In this document: positions 1 through 6,734 of the stretch, one piece after another
How positions within the stretch are numbered: the stretch's first letter is position 1
Layout: each line of letters begins with the position of its first letter
NCBI GenBank assembly: GCA_937922105.1
Contig: CAKZVN010000323.1
Span: 1-6,805 of the forward strand
Source of the DNA: an uncultured Litorilinea sp.
GTDB taxonomy: Bacteria > Chloroflexota > Anaerolineae > Caldilineales > Caldilineaceae
DNA length: 6,805 nucleotides
Direction: 5' to 3'
Notes under the pieces: generated by a model
What the model was told of the DNA's origin: nothing
Databases searched by the model: none
What the model saw: the letters and a program-made list of their open reading frames with translations, nothing else
Translations under genes and position numbers: made by a program

Positions 1-1089
1 CTGGTCTCCTTCGGTCGCGTCGCCGATGTAATTCGGCAGGAGCGCGAACCCATGACCGAGACCGGCTTCACACCACCAGCGCGACTACGCGGCGAGATTG
101 TCTTCGAGAACGTCGGCTTTGCCTACGGCTCCTCGGCGACCACCGCTCCCGCATCGCCACAGCCGTCAGGGCAGTCGCCCACGCTGCCTGCGCCCAACGG
201 CACAGGACAAAACGGCTCGTTCGCCCACACGCTCAAACAACTGCTGCCCAAGTTCGGCAACGGCAGCAATGATCGCGGCAAAGCGGCGCACGACACCCCC
301 GCTGCCGGCAACCCGAACGAGCCGACAGATCGCCACGGCATCGAACGCGCCCAACATCACGCCGTTGCCCTGGAGGGTATCAGTTTCCGCGTCGAGCCGG
401 GGCAGCGCGTCGCCTTGCTCGGTGCCACCGGCGCCGGCAAGACCACCCTGGTCAACCTGCTACCCCGCTTCTATGACTACACCTCCGGGCGCATCCTGCT
501 CGACGGCGTGGAGTTGAAGCGCTACTCGCGCGAATACTTGCGCAGCCGGATCGGCATCGTAGAGCAAGAGCCGTTCCTCTTCTCGCGCACAGTACGCGAG
601 AACATCACCTACAGCGTAGGCAACGACGTGTCCCAGGAACAAGTCGAAGCCGCCGCCAAAGCCGCAGCCATTCACGACGTCATCCTGGACAAACTGCCCC
701 AGGGTTACGACACCCTGATCGGCGAACGCGGCACCACCCTGTCCGGCGGACAAAAACAACGCGTGGCGATTGCCCGCACCCTGCTCAAAAACCCGCGCAT
801 CCTCATCCTCGACGACTCTACCTCCGCAGTGGATACCGAGACCGAGGCTGCCATTCGCGAAGCGCTGGAACGGCTGATGCAAAACCGCACCACCTTCATC
901 ATCGCGCACCGCATCCAAACCGTCATGAACGCCGACCTCATCCTCGTCCTCAACAAAGGGCGCATCGTCCAGGCGGGCACCCACGACGAGCTACTCGCCC
1001 AAGAGGGCATGTACCGGCGCATCTACGCCGCGCAGACCCGGATCGAAACCGAACTGCAAAAGGAGTTACACAGTGTCGAATCCGCATGA
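1..1089 (+). CDS. ABC exporter half-transporter, subunit 1 (5'-truncated by window edge; degenerate-site ATPase)
   Basis: This is the ATPase end of an exporter-type ABC half-transporter, a membrane protein that uses ATP to move an unknown substrate outward. The frame is open from base 1, and its first residues (SFGRVADVIRQE) match the linker that follows the last membrane helix in such proteins. The ATG at 52 is therefore internal and the true start lies upstream. Counting residues from base 1, the motifs are: A-loop Tyr42, Walker A GATGAGKTT at 141-149, Q-loop Gln189, signature LSGGQ at 247-251, Walker B ILILDD ending at Asp271-Asp272, D-loop SAVD, and H-loop His303. The residue after Walker B is Asp272, where an active site normally has Glu, marking the degenerate half of a heterodimer. 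An extra segment of about 75 residues (44-119, rich in Pro, Gly, Asn and Ser) separates the A-loop from Walker A. The stop codon overlaps the next gene by 17 bp, so the two are co-translated partners. The substrate cannot be read from the sequence. Confidence 0.93.
   Translation: MVSFGRVADVIRQEREPMTETGFTPPARLRGEIVFENVGFAYGSSATTAPASPQPSGQSPTLPAPNGTGQNGSFAHTLKQLLPKFGNGSNDRGKAAHDTPAAGNPNEPTDRHGIERAQHHAVALEGISFRVEPGQRVALLGATGAGKTTLVNLLPRFYDYTSGRILLDGVELKRYSREYLRSRIGIVEQEPFLFSRTVRENITYSVGNDVSQEQVEAAAKAAAIHDVILDKLPQGYDTLIGERGTTLSGGQKQRVAIARTLLKNPRILILDDSTSAVDTETEAAIREALERLMQNRTTFIIAHRIQTVMNADLILVLNKGRIVQAGTHDELLAQEGMYRRIYAAQTRIETELQKELHSVESA
1061..1065 (+). promoter_or_regulatory. Ribosome-binding site for ABC subunit 2
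   Basis: AGGAG lies 7 nt before the GTG at 1073, inside the end of the upstream gene. It decides the GTG start. No ATG in the same frame lies near this site, and the ATG overlapping the upstream stop at 1086-1088 is in another frame. Confidence 0.8.
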
Positions 1090-2929
1090 GTTCGAAGAAG
1101 AAGAATTCACCACCCAGTTCAACGGCAACACCCTGCGCCGTATCTTTGCCCAGACCCTGCCCCATTGGCCCTTCTTGGCAGGCTTCATTGTTCTCATCGC
1201 AGGCGCGTCGTTCCTGGATTCCTACTTCACCTATCTCAGCAAGCTGATCATTGACGACGGCATCATCGCGCGCGACATGGACGCCCTCATCCGTGTCCTC
1301 ACCATCTACGCCTCGCTCATGGTCTTGCAAGCACTCATGGTCTTCGGCTTCATCTACACCACCGGTCTCTTGGGCGAGCGCATCCGCTACGACCTGCGCA
1401 AGCAGCTCTTCAAGCACCTGCAAAAACTCTCGCTTTCCTACTACAACAAGACACCGGTCGGCTGGATCATGTCGCGCGTCACCTCCGACACCGACCGCCT
1501 GGCAGAACTGGTCACCTGGGGGATCCTCGACGCCAGTTGGAGCATCTTCAATATCGTGACCGCGATCTACTTCATGGTCCTGATTGATGCGCCGCTCGCC
1601 GCCATCGTGAGCGTCGTGATTCCCGTCATCGTCATCGTCGCCATCCAGTTCAAGCAGCGCATCATCGTGGAGTATCGTAAAGTCCGCAAGATCAACTCGC
1701 AAATCACCGGTCATTACAACGAAACCATCACCGGTGTACGCGTGATCAAGTCGCTGGGTCGTGAGCCGGAGAACCTGGCTGCGTTCGGCGTCCTCAGCCA
1801 CAACATGTACCGCGCCGGCTATCGCGCGGCCTGGCTTTCCGCGCTCTTCCTGCCCACCGTCCAGCTCATCAGCGCACTCGCCGTGGGCGCCATCATCTAC
1901 TACAGCGGCTGGCAGGTCAACCGGGTCGATCTGGGCGTCACCACCATCTCCATCGGCGGCATCCAGGCTTTCATCACCTATGTCACCTTCATGCTGTGGC
2001 CCGTCCAAGAAATGGCGCGCGTCTATGCTGAAATGCAACAAGCCATCGCCTCGGGCGAGCGCATCTTCTCCTTGCTCGACGCCCAACCCGACATCGTGGA
2101 TCGCCCCGGCGCCACCGACCCCGGCTCGCTGCGCGGCGACATCCACTTCGACAATGTCAGTTTCTATTACGAGGAAGGCAGCCCAGTTCTCACCAACTTC
2201 AACCTACTGGTGAAACAAGGCGAGACCATCGCGCTGGTCGGCCCCACCGGTGGTGGCAAATCCACCATCGTCAACCTCATCTGCCGCTTCTTCGAGCCGA
2301 AATCCGGCGTGATCCGCATCAACGGCACCGACTATACCACACTCACCCAGCACGCCATCCAGTCCCGCATCGGCATGGTCCTCCAGACGCCCCATCTCTT
2401 CTCCGGCACCGTGCGCGAAAACATCCGCTACGGACGCCTGGACGCCACCGACGAAGAGATCGAGGCTGCGGCGCGCACCGTGGGCGCACACGAGTTCATC
2501 AGCGCGCTGGAGAAAGGCTACGACGAGCCGGTGGGCGAGGGCGGGAGCCTCCTCTCCGTCGGCCAAAAGCAACTCATCAGCCTGGCGCGCGCCGTCCTCG
2601 CCAACCCCGACATCTTCATCATGGACGAAGCGACCAGCTCCGTGGACACGCTCACCGAAGCCCTGATCCAACAAGGCATGGAAGTCCTCATGCAAGGACG
2701 CACCAGCTTCGTCATCGCGCATCGCCTCTCCACCATTCGCAACGCCGACCGCATCCTCGTCATCGAGAACGGGCGCATCAGTGAGATGGGGACCCACAGT
2801 GAACTGCTGCGCCTGCGCGGTCACTACTATCGCCTCTACACCCAACAATTCCGCCGTGAACTGGAACGGGAGTACAACCCCTTCGCCCAGACCGAGCAGG
2901 TCACCGCCGCCGAAGCAACGCCCGCCTAG
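1073..2929 (+). CDS. ABC exporter half-transporter, subunit 2 (permease plus ATP-binding domain, catalytic-Glu subunit)
   Basis: This is a complete 618-residue half-transporter, a normal length for the type IV exporter family (TM287/288, BmrCD-like). An acidic N-terminus is followed by six predicted membrane segments at roughly 32-52, 72-100, 146-170, 172-192, 252-280 and 290-315. The ATPase domain follows: A-loop Tyr366, Walker A GPTGGGKST at 390-398, Q-loop Gln438, signature LSVGQ at 494-498, Walker B IFIMDE with catalytic Glu519, D-loop SSVD, and H-loop His550. The signature has Val where the first Gly of LSGGQ is expected. This complements the upstream subunit, so the pair should form one consensus site (this Walker A/B with the partner's LSGGQ) and one degenerate site. 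The start is GTG, chosen for its ribosome-binding site, and overlaps the upstream gene by 17 bp. This implies an operon with coupled translation. Drugs, lipids or peptides are all possible substrates. Confidence 0.96.
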   Translation: MSNPHEFEEEEFTTQFNGNTLRRIFAQTLPHWPFLAGFIVLIAGASFLDSYFTYLSKLIIDDGIIARDMDALIRVLTIYASLMVLQALMVFGFIYTTGLLGERIRYDLRKQLFKHLQKLSLSYYNKTPVGWIMSRVTSDTDRLAELVTWGILDASWSIFNIVTAIYFMVLIDAPLAAIVSVVIPVIVIVAIQFKQRIIVEYRKVRKINSQITGHYNETITGVRVIKSLGREPENLAAFGVLSHNMYRAGYRAAWLSALFLPTVQLISALAVGAIIYYSGWQVNRVDLGVTTISIGGIQAFITYVTFMLWPVQEMARVYAEMQQAIASGERIFSLLDAQPDIVDRPGATDPGSLRGDIHFDNVSFYYEEGSPVLTNFNLLVKQGETIALVGPTGGGKSTIVNLICRFFEPKSGVIRINGTDYTTLTQHAIQSRIGMVLQTPHLFSGTVRENIRYGRLDATDEEIEAAARTVGAHEFISALEKGYDEPVGEGGSLLSVGQKQLISLARAVLANPDIFIMDEATSSVDTLTEALIQQGMEVLMQGRTSFVIAHRLSTIRNADRILVIENGRISEMGTHSELLRLRGHYYRLYTQQFRRELEREYNPFAQTEQVTAAEATPA

Positions 2930-2938
2930 GGCGCTCCC

Positions 2939-2992
2939 CCCGCCAATGACGGACGCCGGACCGCCATCGGTTCGGCGTCCGTCATTGGCGGG
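2939..2992 (+). terminator. 25-bp inverted repeat with 4-nt loop after the ABC operon (possible terminator or small repeat element)
   Basis: The left arm (2939-2963) and right arm (2968-2992) pair over 25 positions around a CCAT loop. All pairs are Watson-Crick except one G-U. It begins 10 bp after the stop of ABC subunit 2, where a terminator is expected. The stem is much longer than most intrinsic terminators and is not followed directly by a T-run; the nearest is TTTT at 3002-3005. It may work as a terminator or 3'-end stabiliser. It could also be a dispersed intergenic palindrome, which copies elsewhere in the genome would show. Confidence 0.55.
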
Positions 2993-3010
2993 CTTAGGCC
3001 ATTTTCATAG

Positions 3011-3039
3011 TTGGCGTTGCGCCCTCCTCCGCATATAAT
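3011..3039 (+). promoter_or_regulatory. Sigma70-type promoter for the large multidomain gene
   Basis: A perfect -10 box TATAAT (3034-3039) lies exactly 17 bp downstream of TTGGCG (3011-3016), which matches the -35 consensus at 4 of 6 positions. Such an AT-rich hexamer stands out in this GC-rich sequence. Initiation would be expected near 3046, leaving an untranslated leader of about 119 nt. It follows the hairpin at 2939-2992, so the downstream gene probably has its own transcript. Confidence 0.65.
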
Positions 3040-3045
3040 GGCAGA

Positions 3046-3164
3046 ATGACACAGCGCAGCAACGTCCCTTGCAGTCGCCCCAAGGGCATCGCGGCGCCCC
3101 CGGTGCTTTGCCGGGCGCATCCGGCGCCGCCCAGGCAGAGACAGCCATCTGACGGACAATCATT
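3046..3164 (+). other. GC-rich 5' leader with two small hairpins
   Basis: This is the predicted untranslated leader between the promoter and the ATG at 3165. One hairpin pairs CCCTTG (3066-3071) with CAAGGG (3081-3086) around a 9-nt loop. A second pairs 3094-3103 with 3111-3118, with a 2-nt bulge and a TGCTTTG loop. It does not resemble any riboswitch I know. The ribosome-binding site is weak: only GGA at 3154-3156, 8 nt before the ATG. The structured leader could affect translation, but nothing here identifies a ligand or regulator. Confidence 0.35.
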
Positions 3165-6100
3165 ATGAGCATGCTCCGCAATCTACCCTTCGCGGGTGAC
3201 TATCCTATTAGCCTGTCCTTTGGCGACCGCCCCGATCTCTTCGGACGCCTCAGCCATCGCGGTGTTGCACTCCTCGGTCACCCCGGCTTGGATTTCGACT
3301 TGCCCCTCCACACCCCGGTTCTCGCCGTCCAACACGGTGTCGTGTTAGATGTACGCAACGACCCCGACGGCTACGGCGATGCGGTCGTGCTGGGCCATCG
3401 TTGGGGCCAAACGTTCTACGGTCATCTCGCCAAAGTAGACGTGGAAAAGGGCCGTCAGATCGGCGCCGGGCAACAACTGGGACTCAGCGGCGACAGCGGT
3501 GTCACCGACCGCCCGATCCTACATTTCGGGCTGCGCGTCATCCCCTTCAGCCAAGACGACGGTTGGTGCGGCTTCACCGACCCCAAGCCTTATCTCAAGC
3601 GGCTGACCCAGCCGCGCGGGGCCGTCATCGGCCCTCACATCATCAACAGCGTCCGTCCCCATCTGGATGCCCTGTCGCGCTGGAAACCGCGCCTGATCAC
3701 CATCCTCGACCCTCATCCGGACGACATGCTTGCGCTGCGCGACGTTTGCCCGGAAAGTGTCGTGGTCGGACGCATCTTTGTCCCCGACCATGAGGTCAAC
3801 GAGCGCATCCGCGCCAACCCAGTCGCGGCTGCCCAGTGGGCACACGAACTGACGCTACAACGCCGCGCCGACGGCGTAGACTACTGGCAGATCGCCAATG
3901 AAGTGCTCCAGGAGCAATCACAACTGCCCCTGCTCAACACCTTCGAGTTGGAACGCATGCAGCTCGCGCAGCGCGCCGGCTATCGCTGCGCCATCATGGG
4001 CTTCAGCGTCGGTAACCCCGACCTCCCGGAACACGACCGCATGGCTGCATGGCGCCTGGTCTACCCTGCGCTGGAGTTTGCCGAGCGCAACGGGCACGTG
4101 GTTGCCCTCCACCAATACGGTATGCCCGATCTCTGGGGTCCCAACAACGCCTATGACTGGTACATCTACCGGCTGGAGCATCAAGTCCTGCGTCGCCTGC
4201 CCTTCCGGCGGCTGAAATTCGCCGTCACCGAATATGGCATAGACGGCATGATTCGGGGCGATCAACCTGCCGGCTGGCAAACCTTCACCACCCCTGAAGG
4301 CTATGTGGAGCAATTGCTCAAATGCGCGCGCTATGTCGAGCGCTTCTCCGGTCAAATCCTCGGCTACTCCATTTTTACCCTGGGCCATCACCACCCCTGG
4401 CAGACCTACGACATTGCGGGCAAAACGGTCGCCTACTTGGCTGATCTATCCGAAAAAGGGACCTGGCGCGAGATTGACGCCCAAGTCTACGACATCGCCC
4501 CGCGCGAAACCGACGCCGGCACCGACCCAGGCCCCACCCTCATTGACGGTCTGCTCCCGGACGAGCCGGAGCCGGTCATCGAACTACCGGAAGACAGCCC
4601 GTCCCAGGACGACTTGACGCTTGCCGCCGAGCCTTCGCGCCTACTCGAACAACCCCTCGACCGCTCTCAGGCCCCCACCCTTGCCGACGACACAGTCGTA
4701 CTCCAGGCAGCCGAAGAGCATCCCGAACCGCCCACCGCGGAGCCGTTCGCCGCGGAAGAAGCCGCGCCGCCGCGCAAGTCCCGCCGCAAGAGCAAGCGCG
4801 CAACTCAGGCAGCCGAACCAACACAGGAACCCATGGACGAACCCCAAGAGCCGCTCTCGGAGGATGGCGTGGACGATCTCAGTAGCACATCGCTTGCGAC
4901 CCGTGACGAACCGTTAGCCCTACCCAACCTCGACCGTGAAGCGCCTGCTTGGGCCTTAACCGAGTTCGTTGATGACGACAGCACCCACACCCCAGAGGTC
5001 GTGCTCCTGCCTGACCCGTCGCCTGTCGCCCTGACAGAGGACGCCGCTGTGCAGGAAATTGCGGCAACGACCGCGCCCGTCGCCCATGCTGATGAAGCAT
5101 CCGACCAGCCTGCCGCGGACGAAGCCCCCCGCGAAGAACCGGTCACGCCGCCTGACCGTGACCCGGCGCGACCGCTGGTAGACCAACGCATCGTCGTCGC
5201 CTTTGCCGCCTACAACATGGCGATCAAGGACATCCGCCAGCGCCCAGACGAACCGCTCGCTCCCTCCGGCGCAGCCGCCGATACCGACGTGGTCTACTTG
5301 GTCAAAGACATTTTCATGACCTATTACGGCTCCTGGGAACCCAAGCCGGACTACGAATCCGTGCCCGAATGGGCGCGCGCCGACTATTTGCGTCCCGAAT
5401 TTCTGGAAGCCGGGGCCGACCATCACCTCTTCGCGGCTGTGATCGGCCTGGACGGCCAATTCATCAAAAATCATGAAATCGTCTACTGGTCCGACGGTTT
5501 CGAGCGCCTGGGCGACCCCACCTACAACAACTATGTGCGCGAGCGCACCAAAGAGAGTTCCGGCTGGGCCAACCTCTTCATGGCAGGCGGCAGTTCCTTC
5601 GTCCCCCAACGCGGCGAAACCGGCCCCTGGTGCTGGGCGCCCGCCGGCGCCGCCGAGGTCGTAGTCGGCGGCGGGCTACCCATCGGTCATCCTGTCTCCA
5701 CCTTCGTCGTTTGGCAAGCCGTCCCGCGCGCGCTCTGGGAAGCCACCCTCGAAACCGAGACACCGGTTGCGCCACCCTCACCGCCGGAAGAGGAGCCAGG
5801 CCCTGCGCCTACCCCTGACCCCAGCCATACCGTCACACGGCGCATCAGCGATTGGGTCACCCACTATAACGTCTCCATCAAACCCATTGCCCAGCGCCCC
5901 GACCGGCCTCAGAGCAACGTCGTCTATATCGTGAAGGACATCTTCACCACGCGCAACGGTTCCTGGGAACCGGACAACCAGCCCGGCTCCCTACCCCAAT
6001 GGGCGCGCGACGCCTACCTCAAACCGTTGGGAGCCGAGGACTACTTCGACGATGCCGGCGGAGATCACCACCTCTTTGCCGCCGTCATCGGGCTGGACGG

Positions 6101-6704
6101 CAAACTCGTGCGCGGTCAACAGATTCTCTACTGGTCCGACGGCTTCGAGCAACTCGCCAACCCGGACTATCAAGGCTATGTCCGCCGCTTCACCAAAGAG
6201 CGTTCCGGCTGGGCCAACATCATCACCGGCCCGGGCAGCAGCTTTGTCCCGGAGCGCGGCGAATCCGGCCCCTGGTGCTGGGCGCCCGCCGGCGCCGCCG
6301 AGGTCGTGTGCGGTGGCGGTCTACCCGCCAACCATCACATCTCCTTCTTCGTGGTCTGGCAAGCCGTTGCCCTCGACGCGGGTGAAACGCCCGACGTGGA
6401 CTTTGACCATCAGATCTTCATCCCCACGCTGCCCGCTGCTGCCCCTACGGCACTGCCGGGTGGCGTCCCCTTGCCCGAAGCCGAAGCCGGTCATCTCACT
6501 GCGCTGCGTCAAGCCGCCTGGATTCGCCTGGGCATCGAATATCCCACCGAGTCTACGTTGGCAAACTACGCGCGGCGCAATCACTTGGGCGCGCCCATGA
6601 CGCAGGAGTTCGTCGTCAACGGTTATCGAGTACAAGGCTTCCAGGGCGGCATCGTCTACGCTAGCGTCACCGAAGTCCAGCGCGTCGGTCACACACCCTG
6701 GTAG
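3165..6704 (+). CDS. Large multidomain protein: degenerate M23/LytM domain, GH-A-like TIM barrel, acidic linker, two unknown repeat domains, LGFP-like C-terminus
   Basis: The 1179-residue protein is not one I can name; its parts are readable. Residues 15-146 form an M23 (LytM-type) peptidase fold. They keep HPGLD (His39, Asp43), YGHL (His87) and the last His of the HxH motif (His120), but Ile118 replaces the first, catalytic His. Residues 153-435 look like a full eight-strand glycosidase barrel of clan GH-A, with ANE (Glu246) ending strand 4 as likely acid/base and VTEYG (Glu356) on strand 7 as likely nucleophile. Residues 440-670 are an acidic, Pro-rich, probably disordered linker with a basic patch, PRKSRRKSKRA (536-546). 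Residues 675-853 and 890-1068 are two copies of an unrecognised domain. The C-terminus (about 1108-1179) resembles an LGFP cell-wall repeat, with LGAPMTQEF and FQGGIVYAS. I see no signal peptide or membrane helix. Glycan or cell-wall binding or processing is inferred. The start could also be the ATG at 3171. The gene has its own promoter and lies 235 bp after the ABC pair. Confidence 0.85.
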   Translation: MSMLRNLPFAGDYPISLSFGDRPDLFGRLSHRGVALLGHPGLDFDLPLHTPVLAVQHGVVLDVRNDPDGYGDAVVLGHRWGQTFYGHLAKVDVEKGRQIGAGQQLGLSGDSGVTDRPILHFGLRVIPFSQDDGWCGFTDPKPYLKRLTQPRGAVIGPHIINSVRPHLDALSRWKPRLITILDPHPDDMLALRDVCPESVVVGRIFVPDHEVNERIRANPVAAAQWAHELTLQRRADGVDYWQIANEVLQEQSQLPLLNTFELERMQLAQRAGYRCAIMGFSVGNPDLPEHDRMAAWRLVYPALEFAERNGHVVALHQYGMPDLWGPNNAYDWYIYRLEHQVLRRLPFRRLKFAVTEYGIDGMIRGDQPAGWQTFTTPEGYVEQLLKCARYVERFSGQILGYSIFTLGHHHPWQTYDIAGKTVAYLADLSEKGTWREIDAQVYDIAPRETDAGTDPGPTLIDGLLPDEPEPVIELPEDSPSQDDLTLAAEPSRLLEQPLDRSQAPTLADDTVVLQAAEEHPEPPTAEPFAAEEAAPPRKSRRKSKRATQAAEPTQEPMDEPQEPLSEDGVDDLSSTSLATRDEPLALPNLDREAPAWALTEFVDDDSTHTPEVVLLPDPSPVALTEDAAVQEIAATTAPVAHADEASDQPAADEAPREEPVTPPDRDPARPLVDQRIVVAFAAYNMAIKDIRQRPDEPLAPSGAAADTDVVYLVKDIFMTYYGSWEPKPDYESVPEWARADYLRPEFLEAGADHHLFAAVIGLDGQFIKNHEIVYWSDGFERLGDPTYNNYVRERTKESSGWANLFMAGGSSFVPQRGETGPWCWAPAGAAEVVVGGGLPIGHPVSTFVVWQAVPRALWEATLETETPVAPPSPPEEEPGPAPTPDPSHTVTRRISDWVTHYNVSIKPIAQRPDRPQSNVVYIVKDIFTTRNGSWEPDNQPGSLPQWARDAYLKPLGAEDYFDDAGGDHHLFAAVIGLDGKLVRGQQILYWSDGFEQLANPDYQGYVRRFTKERSGWANIITGPGSSFVPERGESGPWCWAPAGAAEVVCGGGLPANHHISFFVVWQAVALDAGETPDVDFDHQIFIPTLPAAAPTALPGGVPLPEAEAGHLTALRQAAWIRLGIEYPTESTLANYARRNHLGAPMTQEFVVNGYRVQGFQGGIVYASVTEVQRVGHTPW
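5187..5723 (+). repeat. Unknown domain, copy 1 (in-gene duplication)
   Basis: This encodes residues 675-853 of the large protein. The C-terminal 102 residues (752-853) align without gaps to copy 2, with 72 identities by hand count. The N-terminal part is more diverged and needs small gaps. Shared landmarks are VKDIF, GSWEP, DHHLFAAVIGLDG, YWSDGFE, SGWAN, SSFVP, GPWCWAPAGAAEVV and FVVWQAV. The richness in Trp and other aromatics suits a ligand-binding, perhaps carbohydrate-binding, module. I do not recognise the family. Confidence 0.85.
5832..6368 (+). repeat. Unknown domain, copy 2 (in-gene duplication)
   Basis: This encodes residues 890-1068, offset by 645 bp (215 codons) from copy 1 over the best-conserved part. 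A 43-bp block is identical at the DNA level (5620-5662 and 6265-6307), including every synonymous position, whereas flanking codons have diverged. A Pro/Glu-rich spacer of about 36 residues separates the two copies. Compared with copy 1 it lacks a short Ala-rich stretch near residue 702 and has a few extra residues near 956-965. Confidence 0.85.
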
Positions 6705-6734
6705 TGTAGCGTCTCCCCTCTCCGCGTCCGACAA

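Noticed and set aside
52..54. ATG at 52 as the start of ABC subunit 1
   Set aside because: The frame is open from base 1, and the 17 upstream codons encode a normal TMD-to-NBD linker sequence. A start here would leave an ATPase domain without its membrane part.
950..2146. Long open frame on the minus strand opposite the ABC genes (398 codons)
   Set aside because: It lies wholly antisense to two clearly conserved ABC coding regions, with Asp/His/Gly-heavy composition typical of reverse-strand reading of GC-rich genes. No family resemblance was seen.
2204..2848. Minus-strand open frame of 214 codons opposite the ATPase domain of ABC subunit 2
   Set aside because: Same codon-bias shadow effect; it covers Walker A to the H-loop in antisense and has no recognisable domain.
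3038..3049. Three-codon mini open frame (ATG GCA GAA TGA) just after the -10 box
   Set aside because: The predicted transcription start near 3046 lies inside it, so it would not be transcribed whole, and it has no ribosome-binding site.
2947..3157. TGACGGAC in the hairpin (2947-2954) and again over the weak ribosome-binding site (3150-3157), complementary to the right arm at 2977-2984
   Set aside because: An 8-bp repeat in a short GC-rich intergenic region can easily arise by chance. The 25-bp hairpin would out-compete such pairing, and the predicted promoter starts downstream of the hairpin.
4956..5609. Minus-strand open frame of 217 codons opposite the linker and first repeat domain
   Set aside because: The plus-strand protein here shows a conserved domain duplication in its own frame, so the antisense frame is a by-product.
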